Below are positions 30,833-37,704 of a stretch of 42,899 nucleotides of DNA, in pieces (position 1 is the first letter of the stretch; every line of letters starts with the position of its first letter). The position numbers and the translations under genes are program-made. The stretch is from the IMG/VR virus record IMGVR_UViG_3300023223_000249, positions 1 to 42,899 of that record. The stretch is one strand, 5' to 3'. The notes under the pieces were generated by a model. It saw only the letters and a program-made list of their open reading frames with translations. It was not told the origin of the DNA and did not search any database. Source of the stretch: a virus.

Positions 30833-30994
30833 ATGATACTAAAGAAAACAATAGCAGTACCGAGTTATAAGAACGACTTGAAAGGGTATCGCCAGCGTCA
30901 AGGAACATGGCTTTATGATTGCTGGTTACTACTGGGAATTATTCCGCTGTATGTAAAGAGATGCCATGTAGAAAGAATAGTGGAGTATCGATGA
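30833..30994 (+). CDS. 53-residue protein, paralogue of the one at 40019
   Basis: A 53-residue protein beginning MILKKTIAVPSYKND with a C-terminal aromatic/hydrophobic part WLLLGIIPLYVKRCHVER. The protein at 40019-40180 has the same length, the same start (MILKKTI) and the same motif (LFGFIPLYVVRTHAK), so the two are paralogues. The short hydrophobic stretch could be membrane-associated. Function unknown. Confidence 0.7.
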   Translation: MILKKTIAVPSYKNDLKGYRQRQGTWLYDCWLLLGIIPLYVKRCHVERIVEYR

Positions 30995-31266
30995 TGATAA
31001 CCGCAATAACAATAACGAAGCTAGGCCAGTTCAAGAAAGGCGACTTTCTTTTAATCCAGGAGAAGAACGGCCAGTCATTCCCGGCCACGGTCAAAGAAGT
31101 AATAAGGCCTGGATCAGTTCGAGAAGAGGTTATTTTCGCCACTGGTCAGAATAAGTATTTTATTACTGATATGTATTTAACTGGGAATTCATGGGTTCAG
31201 AGCGTGGTCATTATTCCAGACTGTAAGGCGACATGCATAATTAATAATTTTATGGAGCATCGATGA
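30991..31266 (+). CDS. Small early beta protein, unknown
   Basis: A 91-residue protein. Start at ATG 30991 (ATGA overlap with the previous stop) is preferred to an in-frame start at 30919 inside the upstream gene. Strand-rich: TITKLGQFKKGDFLLIQEKN, then ATVKEVIRPGSVREEVIFAT and WVQSVVIIPDCK. No family assigned. Confidence 0.65.
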   Translation: MMITAITITKLGQFKKGDFLLIQEKNGQSFPATVKEVIRPGSVREEVIFATGQNKYFITDMYLTGNSWVQSVVIIPDCKATCIINNFMEHR

Positions 31267-31502
31267 TGAGTGAAACAGAATTAGACACCGGGACTTTTAA
31301 AGAGCTTTCCAAGGATGCTTTTAAAGAAGTCTTTAATGAAGCCATTCACGAGCAATTAGGGCACCTGGAAGAAATTGGAAAACTAAAAGCCGAAGTTAAA
31401 AAAAGTTTCTGGGCCGGGTTTGAAATTAGCCACAGCTTAGGCGGAACGAATATACAAGCGCGTTGGAATGAATATGAAAAATTGAGGGGGTTGGGGGAAT
31501 GA
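31263..31502 (+). CDS. Small acidic helical protein
   Basis: A 79-residue protein rich in Glu, Lys and Phe (FKELSKDAFKEVFNEAIHEQ, then HLEEIGKLKAEVKKSFWAGF and ARWNEYEKLRGLGE). The end resembles the 'ARW.EYE..R' motif of small phage proteins near replication genes. Overlapping start and stop. Confidence 0.65.
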   Translation: MMSETELDTGTFKELSKDAFKEVFNEAIHEQLGHLEEIGKLKAEVKKSFWAGFEISHSLGGTNIQARWNEYEKLRGLGE

Positions 31503-31744
31503 TTATTTTAATAAATAAAACTATATCCAAGACAGTAAAGGAAATTGAAGAGGTAACAAATTCAACCACGATACCTTATTGGCTGTCTGCGAGACACTGC
31601 GAATTTTGCCGCTTTGACCTTTGTAGTAGTGATCAAATTATTGCGTTTCAATATAATTTTGGCAATATCGGATATGGCCACAATGATTGTTTTAATAGAA
31701 GTATGACAGAAGCGGCAGAGAAAGTGCAGAGGGAATTAGGATGA
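31499..31744 (+). CDS. Small protein with CxxC/CxxxC cysteines
   Basis: An 81-residue protein with SARHCEFCRFDLCSSDQ (CxxC plus a later Cys) at residues 31-46 and HNDCF near residue 63, suggesting one zinc site. Overlaps both neighbours by four bases. Confidence 0.62.
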   Translation: MIILINKTISKTVKEIEEVTNSTTIPYWLSARHCEFCRFDLCSSDQIIAFQYNFGNIGYGHNDCFNRSMTEAAEKVQRELG

Positions 31745-31956
31745 GTATGAAACCAGAGATGAGACATAAACAACTAAACACGGGCACAAGCCTAAGCAAA
31801 ACAGAAAGACAGGACGCAGAGATAAACAAGCTCTTAGACCGATTACAAGAAGCGCACGAAGAGAGGGATAGATACAAAAAGGCGTTGGAAACGATAGAGA
31901 GTAGTTTTTATCCAAGCCATAATTTCATGATAGCAAGAGAGGCATTAAATGGATAA
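31741..31956 (+). CDS. Small coiled-coil protein
   Basis: A 71-residue protein with a coiled coil (AEINKLLDRLQEAHEERDRY, then KKALETIESS) and the C-terminal 'AREAL' ending common in small phage proteins with this build. Function not known. It overlaps the next gene by 8 bases. Confidence 0.68.
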   Translation: MSMKPEMRHKQLNTGTSLSKTERQDAEINKLLDRLQEAHEERDRYKKALETIESSFYPSHNFMIAREALNG

Positions 31957-32317
31957 TTATATAATGGATTACAGTACACCTTTGGCGATTATCGAGTCAG
32001 GCGCAAGAGCGTTTAGAGTTGGCATCCAAAAATCGGATTGCCCTATAAGTTCAAGAACTGGAGCGAATAAAATAGAGTGGTGGCGGCGAGGATGGGAAGC
32101 AGAATCATTAAAGACATGTAAGGGCGATAATTGCGCCGCTGTTCGCGGTGTCGGGCATAGTGAAGAATGTGAGAGAGAGCACGACAAAATTGCTAAAGAG
32201 GCGCTAAAATCACCGTGTCCGAGATGTGGGAAGCTATTTTTGTATCCGGCTTTTAGTCGATCAATGGCAGGATCATTAAGTTATTGTAGCGATAAATGTA
32301 TGGATGGAAAATTATGA
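31949..32317 (+). CDS. RMF-like N-terminus plus zinc ribbon protein
   Basis: A 122-residue protein. Residues 13-50 resemble ribosome modulation factor: ARAFRVGIQKSDCPI, then IEWWRRGWEAESL, compared with the bacterial pattern 'A...GY.AG.....CPY......WL.GW'. Residues 85-120 contain SPCPRCGKLFLY and SYCSDKCMDG, a treble-clef or zinc-ribbon pattern. The combination suggests a phage factor acting on ribosomes or RNA during takeover; this is inference. ATG 31964 is an alternative start. Confidence 0.65.
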   Translation: MDNYIMDYSTPLAIIESGARAFRVGIQKSDCPISSRTGANKIEWWRRGWEAESLKTCKGDNCAAVRGVGHSEECEREHDKIAKEALKSPCPRCGKLFLYPAFSRSMAGSLSYCSDKCMDGKL

Positions 32318-32415
32318 CCCGCTCAAACGCCGCAATCTTAGCAATTGCCTTGAAGCATAGAAGACCGACTAGCGAGAAGCTGAAACGAGATATTAAAGAA
32401 AGGAGAAGGGGATGA
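32314..32415 (+). CDS. 33-residue basic peptide
   Basis: A 33-residue peptide (TRSNAAILAIALKHRRPTSE, then KLKRDIKERRRG) joined by ATGA overlaps on both sides. Its last codons encode the ribosome site of the next gene (AGGAGAAGGGG), so it may serve mainly for coupling. It could be a real basic peptide; evidence is positional only. Confidence 0.5.
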   Translation: MTRSNAAILAIALKHRRPTSEKLKRDIKERRRG

Positions 32416-32558
32416 AATACGAAGTTGTAACCACAAAAACATTATTGGAATTAGAAAAAGAAGTAAATGTAATGATAGGACTCGGTTGGATTCCTCAAGG
32501 CGGTATTGCCTCTGATCCGGGGGGGGTTGCTCAAGCTATGATAAAGGTGAAGGAATGA
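32412..32558 (+). CDS. DUF1737 protein
   Basis: A 48-residue protein matching the DUF1737 pattern: KYEVVTTKTLLELEKEVNVM, then IGLGWIPQGGIA and QAMIKVKE at the end. The family is a small beta-alpha-beta fold common in phages and bacteria with unknown function. Contains a run of eight G at 32519-32526. Overlaps both neighbours by four bases. Confidence 0.8.
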   Translation: MKYEVVTTKTLLELEKEVNVMIGLGWIPQGGIASDPGGVAQAMIKVKE

Positions 32559-32860
32559 GAGGTAACAGAACAGATTCAAATCAAACAGAGATAGTAAAGC
32601 ACTTTAGAGACTGGGGCGCTTCAGTTCTGATTATCGCTGATTTGAAAAATGCCTGCGACTTAATCGTATCCAAGCACGGGCGAAGTATATTCGTTGAAAT
32701 CAAGGACGGCAAAAAACCAAAGTCAGCCAGGAAGCTAACACCAGGCGAAGAACGTTTTAAAGCCGAGACTCTTGGAGCGTGGCGGCTATGTAAAAGCATC
32801 GAGGATGCCGAATCAATAGTCAATGAGCTTAATTCACCGGGAGCGATTCCTCTTAGATAA
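32555..32860 (+). CDS. PD-(D/E)XK nuclease (VRR-NUC/Holliday-junction resolvase-like)
   Basis: A 101-residue protein. Motifs: NQTEIVKHFRDWGASVLIIA (Glu12 in the N-terminal helix), CDLIVSKHGRSIFVEIKDGK (Asp35, then Glu48-Ile-Lys50) and LTPGEERFKAETLG, the 'l...Q..f...l...g' helix of VRR-type nucleases. The likely role is cleaving branched or host DNA during replication. Last gene before a terminator. Confidence 0.8.
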   Translation: MRGNRTDSNQTEIVKHFRDWGASVLIIADLKNACDLIVSKHGRSIFVEIKDGKKPKSARKLTPGEERFKAETLGAWRLCKSIEDAESIVNELNSPGAIPLR

Positions 32861-32864
32861 AAAC

Positions 32865-32895
32865 AAGCCGCTGAAAAATGCGGCTTTTATTTTTG
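32865..32895 (+). terminator. Rho-independent terminator
   Basis: AAGCCGC (32865-32871) pairs perfectly with GCGGCTT (32880-32886) around an 8-base loop, followed by TTATTTTTG. Confidence 0.88.
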
Positions 32896-32902
32896 TTTAT
32901 AG

Positions 32903-32937
32903 ACTAGCTATAGTTATAGTTACAGCTATATTCTAGT
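32903..32937. promoter_or_regulatory. Operator-like AT-rich repeat before the RHH gene
   Basis: ACTAG (32903-32907) and CTAGT (32933-32937) flank two direct AGCTATA copies (32906-32912 and 32924-32930; 18 bases apart) and TATAGTTATAG between them. It lies 25 bases ahead of the ribbon-helix-helix gene, a normal place for an autoregulatory operator. Confidence 0.45.
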
Positions 32938-32961
32938 ATCAATAAATAAGGAGTTATAAAA

Positions 32962-33108
32962 ATGCCAGTGTTACAAGTCTACTTTCCTACTAAAGGGGAG
33001 ATCGAGAAGCTTAAAAAAGAAGCTACAACAAAAGGTTTTGATTCTGCGGCTAGTTATATTCGCGAATTAATCAAGCAGGAAACGGCAAGGAGGGAGGGTA
33101 GAGGATGA
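32962..33108 (+). CDS. Ribbon-helix-helix DNA-binding protein
   Basis: A 48-residue protein with a strong AAGGAG site. It fits the Arc/CopG fold: strand PVLQVYFPTKGEIEKL, helix KLKKEATTKGF, turn, helix DSAASYIRELIKQE. Such proteins repress their own and nearby promoters. As first gene after a terminator with an operator-like repeat in front, it probably controls the 33.0-36.6 kb operon. Confidence 0.82.
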   Translation: MPVLQVYFPTKGEIEKLKKEATTKGFDSAASYIRELIKQETARREGRG

Positions 33109-33413
33109 GTAAAACTATAAAATTCACATACCATTATCAGAAAGTAATTGATTATGAAGGCGAGATAAATATCTCAGTTGATGAGTTTAATGAAGCTAAG
33201 AACTTAGCCGAATATAATCCAGAATATCCTGAAGACGGCAAATGTCTTGTGGAAACTGATTGGTCAGAAATGAAGGGCATATCGGCAAATTGTGACATAT
33301 GCTCATTTGAATTCAGTGATCCCAAAGAAGTTAATTTTATTGATGATTGTCCTCATTTGCACCAGGTTTGCAATGATTGCTTTAAGGAAATTGAAGAGGA
33401 ACAAAACCAATGA
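33105..33413 (+). CDS. Small zinc-finger-like protein
   Basis: A 102-residue protein. First half beta (TIKFTYHYQKVIDYEGEINI), second half ANCDICSFEF, then DDCPHLHQVCNDCF, a Cys/His pattern of RING or treble-clef type. Overlaps neighbours by four bases. Unknown function. Confidence 0.68.
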   Translation: MSKTIKFTYHYQKVIDYEGEINISVDEFNEAKNLAEYNPEYPEDGKCLVETDWSEMKGISANCDICSFEFSDPKEVNFIDDCPHLHQVCNDCFKEIEEEQNQ

Positions 33414-33652
33414 CTAAAAAAAGCTATAACCTCACGCCGAATCCTTATGGGAAGTTGAAGGAACAAATTAAGGGTAGAGATACTCAAATATCAGCTGTAT
33501 TAGAGCGCAATGCCAAGCTCGAAAAAGAAAACAAGGCGCTGAGGGAGTTCTGCGATAAGTTCAAAAAAGAATATTATAAGCACGTAGCAGGAATGGATTC
33601 GCATATGTACCAAGTGATCCAAGAAATGAATAAGCAGGAGGCAGGGGGATGA
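33410..33652 (+). CDS. Small coiled-coil protein
   Basis: An 80-residue protein with a coiled coil (KGRDTQISAVLERNAKLEKE, then NKALREFCDKFKKEYYKH). Unknown function; ATGA overlaps on both sides. Confidence 0.65.
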   Translation: MTKKSYNLTPNPYGKLKEQIKGRDTQISAVLERNAKLEKENKALREFCDKFKKEYYKHVAGMDSHMYQVIQEMNKQEAGG

Positions 33653-33915
33653 TTGAGATACAGAGATATATAATTTTTGCCTCTGATACTGCTGATAAAG
33701 GTTTGGCAGTATGGAAAGCGAATGAAAAAAGTACTGGCGAGTGGTGCAGACTTAAGGATGTGGAATTACTCGAAACCAATAACACCGACCGCAAAAAGCT
33801 AATAGACGAGATTCTGACAGCGATTCAGGACGGGGAAGTAATCACGGGGGATCGGTTGAATGACTGGGATCAGGAAGCCTATGGGATTGAACATCGTATT
33901 GGAGCGGAAGGATGA
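33649..33915 (+). CDS. Small early protein, unknown
   Basis: An 88-residue protein (IEIQRYIIFASDTADKGLAV, then STGEWCRLKDVELLE and LIDEILTAIQDGEVITGDRL), alpha/beta. No recognised family. The junction with the next gene (GGAAGGATGAACACA at 33906-33920) recurs exactly at 35633-35647. Confidence 0.65.
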   Translation: MIEIQRYIIFASDTADKGLAVWKANEKSTGEWCRLKDVELLETNNTDRKKLIDEILTAIQDGEVITGDRLNDWDQEAYGIEHRIGAEG

Positions 33916-34334
33916 ACACAAAAGAAAAGATCGAAGTAATGCAAGCTTATATTGACCACAAGCCAATAGAGTTTAAGAGCAATACCTGTAATAATGATTA
34001 TTGGAAAGTAATAACCTGCGCGTTGTGGGATTGGTGCGCTTGTGAATACCGGATTAAAAAAGAAATCAGCCTGGAAGACCGCGTTAAAGCTGAGTATGGC
34101 GATTTTGATGTGGTTATGTTGGAGTGGGAAGAGGGCGAATTTTTGACTCTGAAAACTGGCAATGTAATTAAAGATAACTGTCATATTTATGCCCAATCAA
34201 TGAAGGGGTTTGCCGGTTACATCTATGACTTTGATAAGCAGGGCTTAGATAGAGATTTCGAGCCTATTTGGCCTCAGAATCAAGTAAAAGCAATTCAGCC
34301 AATAGCCGCAATTTTTTCGCGGGGTGAGGGATGA
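33912..34334 (+). CDS. Conserved phage early protein
   Basis: A 140-residue protein whose N-terminal 50 residues (KEKIEVMQAYIDHKPIEFKS, then DYWKVITCALWDWCACEYRI) match a motif frequent in small phage proteins, 'I.vm.a...GK.IE.r......W........W.W....YRIK'. The remainder is a beta-rich domain with LEWEEGEFLTLKTGNVIK. Function not known. Confidence 0.7.
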   Translation: MNTKEKIEVMQAYIDHKPIEFKSNTCNNDYWKVITCALWDWCACEYRIKKEISLEDRVKAEYGDFDVVMLEWEEGEFLTLKTGNVIKDNCHIYAQSMKGFAGYIYDFDKQGLDRDFEPIWPQNQVKAIQPIAAIFSRGEG

Positions 34335-34678
34335 GTTATCCAGAAAAGCACAGTTTTTGCTTCTCAGAAACTAGAGAGTTCATCTTAAATGGCTTGGTAG
34401 TTCCACCGCTAAAAATCGTTGAGTTTTTGGAAGCCGGACGAATTCAAATGGCCAATCAAGAAAAAGAAATAGCCGACCTCAAGCAGAGGAATGAGGCGCT
34501 TGAGGCTAAGGTTGAGAGGTTGCCGACGATATCCTATTATGAAAAGGCGGGATGCACAGAAAGGATCTGTGCCGATGGGATTTATTTTGGCTATATCGAT
34601 GATTTAAACCAATGGAAAAAGGCAATAGATCAGTCAGTGGCGAAAAATCGGTATGAGTTAGGGGGCGATGAATCATGA
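34331..34678 (+). CDS. Small protein with coiled coil
   Basis: A 115-residue protein with a central coiled coil (NQEKEIADLKQRNEALEAKV) between a hydrophobic N-terminus and a C-terminal helix (GYIDDLNQWKKAIDQSVAKN). Unknown function. Overlaps neighbours by four bases. Confidence 0.65.
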   Translation: MSYPEKHSFCFSETREFILNGLVVPPLKIVEFLEAGRIQMANQEKEIADLKQRNEALEAKVERLPTISYYEKAGCTERICADGIYFGYIDDLNQWKKAIDQSVAKNRYELGGDES

Positions 34679-34854
34679 TAGCAAACTGTAAACAATGCTC
34701 TGAAGAGATCGAAATTGCAGATGATATTCAAGAGTGCGTGGTGTGCATGGATAACTTTTGCGTGAGTTGCATGAATGGTCAGTGGAGTTGTGAAGCTTGC
34801 ACGGAAGTAGAGAAAGCAGATAACGAAGAATTCGAGGAGATAAAGAACGCATGA
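34675..34854 (+). CDS. Small eight-cysteine zinc-binding protein
   Basis: A 59-residue protein with four CxxC pairs (Cys5/8, 21/24, 29/32, 39/42), enough for two zinc ions in a RING/FYVE-like cross-brace, and an acidic C-terminal tail (EVEKADNEEFEEIKNA). Overlaps both neighbours. It looks more like a protein-interaction module than an enzyme. Confidence 0.72.
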   Translation: MIANCKQCSEEIEIADDIQECVVCMDNFCVSCMNGQWSCEACTEVEKADNEEFEEIKNA

Positions 34855-35066
34855 TTACATTAAATAAAGCGCTCAGTTATGGTAAGATATATATTAATCC
34901 AGATGAGATACAGGCAGTATTTAAAAGCTCATATAGTTCTGGCGGTAGGTATCCAACAAAGATAGCACTACGAGGAAGATCAGCCGGTTTTTGGGATGAT
35001 GGTTGTGCAACTGTCAGAGAAACGCCTGACGAAGTAATGGCAATGATTGAAGAGGCTAAGAAATGA
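34851..35066 (+). CDS. FlbD-like small protein
   Basis: A 71-residue protein with the pattern of FlbD-like small proteins: MITLNKALSYGKIYINPDEI at the start and ATVRETPDEVMAMIEEAKK at the end ('INPd.I..v' and 'V.EtpeEV...I'). In bacteria FlbD-like proteins accompany flagellar genes; phages carry many of unknown function. Confidence 0.72.
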   Translation: MITLNKALSYGKIYINPDEIQAVFKSSYSSGGRYPTKIALRGRSAGFWDDGCATVRETPDEVMAMIEEAKK

Positions 35067-35329
35067 AAGCAACACTAAAGCGAATATTCCTATTCTTGAC
35101 ATGTCGGCACATGTATAAGGTCGGCGACTTACTTAATAGTCCACAAGACGCAAGTAATCGAGATACGGTATTGAGGGTCATTAATATCGATCCGAACACA
35201 AAGAAATATACATTCGAGGTAGCTTTCGAGGCCGGAGCAATAGTTAACTATAGCGGTAAGGATGAGTTCAGCGCAAGTAAAACAATGGTTCATTCAATGA
35301 TGAATTTTCATAATGGGGAATTGGCATGA
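35063..35329 (+). CDS. Small early protein, unknown
   Basis: An 88-residue protein with a hydrophobic start (KATLKRIFLFLTCRHMYKVG) and a beta domain (DTVLRVINIDPNTKKYTFEV). Overlapping start and stop. No recognised family. Confidence 0.62.
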   Translation: MKATLKRIFLFLTCRHMYKVGDLLNSPQDASNRDTVLRVINIDPNTKKYTFEVAFEAGAIVNYSGKDEFSASKTMVHSMMNFHNGELA

Positions 35330-35403
35330 AAGAAGTATCAGCAATAACGGCGCTAGTGGTTGGGGTCTTAGTTTGGGTTAAGATTATGAGGTGGAAGGGG
35401 TGA
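35326..35403 (+). CDS. 25-residue membrane peptide
   Basis: A 25-residue peptide (KEVSAITALVVGVLVWVKIM then RWKG), a single membrane helix with a basic end. Overlaps the previous gene by ATGA and the next by GTGA, consistent with real coupled translation despite its size. Confidence 0.5.
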   Translation: MKEVSAITALVVGVLVWVKIMRWKG

Positions 35404-35642
35404 AGATACTTTTAAGACGATGGAGCGCGACATGCCTGCAAGTGTATTTGGCAATCGCTTGTATAATGCTGATGAACTATCTACGCTTGGCATTTGTAGA
35501 TATGGATTGGCCTAACTGGTCCTTGGCTCTAAAGGAAAACAGATATTCGCTAGTACTTGTTTGCGGTATCGCGGCTCAAGTTTCTGTTTTTGTGCAACTA
35601 GGGAAAAGTAACACAAGGTATTATAAAAAGGTGGAAGGATGA
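35400..35642 (+). CDS. Two-helix membrane protein, GTG start
   Basis: An 80-residue protein starting at GTG 35400 (GTGA overlap; GGTGGAAGGG upstream); GTG 35391 is an alternative. Two hydrophobic segments: VYLAIACIMLMNYLRLAF and YSLVLVCGIAAQVSVFVQL, with a basic N-terminus. Possible inner membrane protein, e.g. exclusion or antiholin; the sequence does not say. Confidence 0.68.
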   Translation: MKILLRRWSATCLQVYLAIACIMLMNYLRLAFVDMDWPNWSLALKENRYSLVLVCGIAAQVSVFVQLGKSNTRYYKKVEG

Positions 35643-35869
35643 ACACAGACAATAAAGAAAAATACCAAGAGCCACAGGTTCATATTACATTGAATGTAAC
35701 GGGGATGTCAAATAGGCATATTTTATTCTTGCAGTTGATCGCGGAGTATGATTTATCGGATAAGGGAATTCAATCAAAGATACTGGATATAATCAATTCA
35801 AAATGGTGCCCACCTATTATAGATGATCATATAAGAGGTATGGCTAATAACTGGGAGTCGGATAAATGA
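35639..35869 (+). CDS. Small early protein, unknown
   Basis: A 76-residue protein (QVHITLNVTGMSNRHILFLQ, then LIAEYDLSDKGIQSKILDII), beta start then helices. Starts in a junction repeat shared with 33906-33920. No recognised family. Confidence 0.62.
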   Translation: MNTDNKEKYQEPQVHITLNVTGMSNRHILFLQLIAEYDLSDKGIQSKILDIINSKWCPPIIDDHIRGMANNWESDK

Positions 35870-36150
35870 CACAACTTGACGTTTTGGCGCTAATTGTGGC
35901 GGCGATGGTAGTGATGGTTATCATGGGAATTATCGCCCATGAGATTAGGCCGTCGAAGGGATTTCCAGAGCACAAGAAAAGGCCAGTACCACCTAGGCCG
36001 GAAGATCCAGAAAAACCAATAAGGTATATGCAGCACCAAGGAATGTTGCTTGAAGGTGATAGGATTTTAACCGACATGGAAACAGAGCAGATAAAAAAGA
36101 GGATATCCGAGAAAATGAAAAGGAGATCAGCATGTCTAAAAATACAATAA
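35866..36150 (+). CDS. N-terminally anchored small protein
   Basis: A 94-residue protein with one membrane helix at residues 5-24 (VLALIVAAMVVMVIMGIIAH), a proline-rich stretch (KKRPVPPRPEDPEKP) and a basic helical end. The last 19 bases overlap the next gene. Unknown function. Confidence 0.68.
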   Translation: MTQLDVLALIVAAMVVMVIMGIIAHEIRPSKGFPEHKKRPVPPRPEDPEKPIRYMQHQGMLLEGDRILTDMETEQIKKRISEKMKRRSACLKIQ

Positions 36151-36344
36151 AAGTGGGATTAACTGCAAAAGAAGCTGAAGAGAATATGAGCCACTTCTTT
36201 GATACGATGAATAAAGGCCCAAAGTATCAAGAGCGGCAGAGGATAAGGAAGCTCAAGAGCCAAGCGATGTTGCTTGAGCCATTGGAAACCGAATATATCA
36301 CAGTGACAGTAGACAAAAAGTATTTAGGAAAGTGGGGGAAGTGA
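36132..36344 (+). CDS. Small basic protein, unknown
   Basis: A 70-residue basic protein (KEAEENMSHFFDTMNKGPKY, then RIRKLKSQAMLLEPLETEYI) that starts inside the previous gene after an AAAAGGAG site. Confidence 0.65.
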   Translation: MSKNTIKVGLTAKEAEENMSHFFDTMNKGPKYQERQRIRKLKSQAMLLEPLETEYITVTVDKKYLGKWGK

Positions 36345-36345
36345 G

Positions 36346-36639
36346 ATGAATAATTTCTTTGAAGATCATTTAAAGCCAATAGAAGAAAGGCTCAGAGTTT
36401 TGGAAGGTGAGTCAATGACTTTTTATGGTGAAGTTGATGAGAGTAAAACCGTAAGAGCCAAGACGTTCTCAATTAATGAAGAGGGCGTAGTTGTTGATGG
36501 TGAGAGAGTAGCGGCAGTATTTAGAATTCAGATGGATGTGAGAAAGGGAAAAAGGATGTATATCATCGACTCATACGGGGAGACGCCGACAGAGTGTAAA
36601 GGGCGCATTTATGTGTACAGATTGATAGTGAAGTACTGA
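36346..36639 (+). CDS. Last gene of the rightward early operon, unknown
   Basis: A 97-residue protein (FFEDHLKPIEERLRVLEGES, then a beta part EGVVVDGERVAAVFRIQMDV and GRIYVYRLIVKY). GGGGAAGTGAG precedes the ATG. It ends 63 bases before the terminase small subunit gene. Confidence 0.62.
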   Translation: MNNFFEDHLKPIEERLRVLEGESMTFYGEVDESKTVRAKTFSINEEGVVVDGERVAAVFRIQMDVRKGKRMYIIDSYGETPTECKGRIYVYRLIVKY

Positions 36640-36643
36640 TATA

Positions 36644-36671
36644 TTGAAATCTGTGCAAATTAAAGTAAATT
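36644..36671 (+). promoter_or_regulatory. Candidate promoter for packaging genes
   Basis: TTGAAA (36644-36649), a 16-base spacer and TAAATT (36666-36671) in an AT-rich gap ahead of the terminase genes. The -10 is imperfect. Confidence 0.3.
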
Positions 36672-36702
36672 AATTACATAATTGTAAAGAATGGAGAAGG
36701 GA

Positions 36703-37116
36703 ATGGCAGGAGGAAGACCAAGTACGTTCGAGCAAGATATAGCAGATGAGATTTGTTTTCAAATCATTGATGGTAAAAGTCTTAGAGCTATTTGTTCCGA
36801 TCCTGATATGCCACCTTTACGTACCCTTATGGGATGGGTGGAGAATAACGAAGAGTTTCAGCAGCAGTACACGCATGCGCGACAGATGCAAGCAGACATA
36901 AAATTCGATGATTTAAAGGATATGGCCAGAGCTGCAACGCCTGAAGACATCCAATGTATTAAGCTCCAGATTGACACGGCAAAATGGGAGCTATCAAAAA
37001 CACTCCCTAAGAAATACGGTGACAAGATAGATGTTGCAGTTGATGGAAGAATAGACAGCACTATAAAATTAATCACCAAAGAAAACCCAAGCGACATAGG
37101 CTTTATAGATTCTTAA
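36703..37116 (+). CDS. Terminase small subunit
   Basis: A 137-residue protein (from ATG 36703, with GGAGAAGG directly upstream; ATG 36691 would lie in that site). N-terminal AGGRPSTFEQDIADEICFQI is the typical 'GRPs.ft.e...ei...i' start of small terminases. The HTH-like core IDGKSLRAICSDPDMPPLRT and GWVENNEEFQQQYTHARQMQ, followed by a helical oligomerisation part and KWELSKTLPKKYGDKI, match this family. Recognises packaging DNA and passes it to the large subunit. Confidence 0.88.
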   Translation: MAGGRPSTFEQDIADEICFQIIDGKSLRAICSDPDMPPLRTLMGWVENNEEFQQQYTHARQMQADIKFDDLKDMARAATPEDIQCIKLQIDTAKWELSKTLPKKYGDKIDVAVDGRIDSTIKLITKENPSDIGFIDS

Positions 37117-37197
37117 TTGGCTAGGGCATGCAACCCGAAGAGTGATAGTCCATCACCTGCCAGTTATTATTAATGGACAAATAACAAAGGACACGTT

Positions 37198-37704
37198 ATG
37201 AAAGATCAAGAGTTATTAGATAAATTAAATGAATACCTATCGTATGAAGATGGCCGCTTGATATGGATCAAGAAGAGTTCAAAAAATACAGTAATAGGCA
37301 GCACCGCAGGGCATACGCGGCCATCAAAATATATGACTCTAAAATTTGACCACAAAATGTATTTATTGCATCGTGTGGTCTTTTTCATTCATCATGGATA
37401 CTTCCCTAAGTATGTCGATCATATAAACGGGGTAAGGAATGATAATAGGATTGAGAATCTAAGAGAATGCACACACTCACAGAATCATCAAAATAAGTCT
37501 TTAGGTGCAACTAATAAGAGCGGCTATAAAGGTGTATCAAAAGCAAAGTGTAATAAGTGGCGAGCTAGAATCAAGAAGGACGGCAAAGAATTCCATTTAG
37601 GGACTTTCGACACCGTGGAGAAGGCTGCTAAAGCTTATAATGAAAAAGCCATAGAGATCTTTGGAAAATTTGCTCATTTAAATAGAGTTGTATATAATGA
37701 CTGA
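37198..37704 (+). CDS. HNH/AP2 homing endonuclease between terminase genes
   Basis: A 168-residue free-standing homing endonuclease. HNH (HNH_3-type) at residues about 55-97: LLHRVVFFIHHGYFP, then VDHINGVRNDNRIENLRE and CTHSQN. AP2 DNA-binding domain at 110-162: SGYKGVSKAKCNKWRARIKK, then FHLGTFDTVEKAAKAYNEKA. It overlaps the large subunit start by 8 bases. Both terminase genes look intact, so it is inserted between rather than inside them. Its relative lies at 42334-42876. Confidence 0.9.
   Translation: MKDQELLDKLNEYLSYEDGRLIWIKKSSKNTVIGSTAGHTRPSKYMTLKFDHKMYLLHRVVFFIHHGYFPKYVDHINGVRNDNRIENLRECTHSQNHQNKSLGATNKSGYKGVSKAKCNKWRARIKKDGKEFHLGTFDTVEKAAKAYNEKAIEIFGKFAHLNRVVYND

Noticed and set aside
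37117-37197. GATAGTCC after AAGAG, resembling the 3' P7 strand of a group I intron ahead of the HNH gene
   Set aside because: I found no matching P7 partner or other core elements, and both terminase genes are intact, so a free-standing endonuclease explains the region better.
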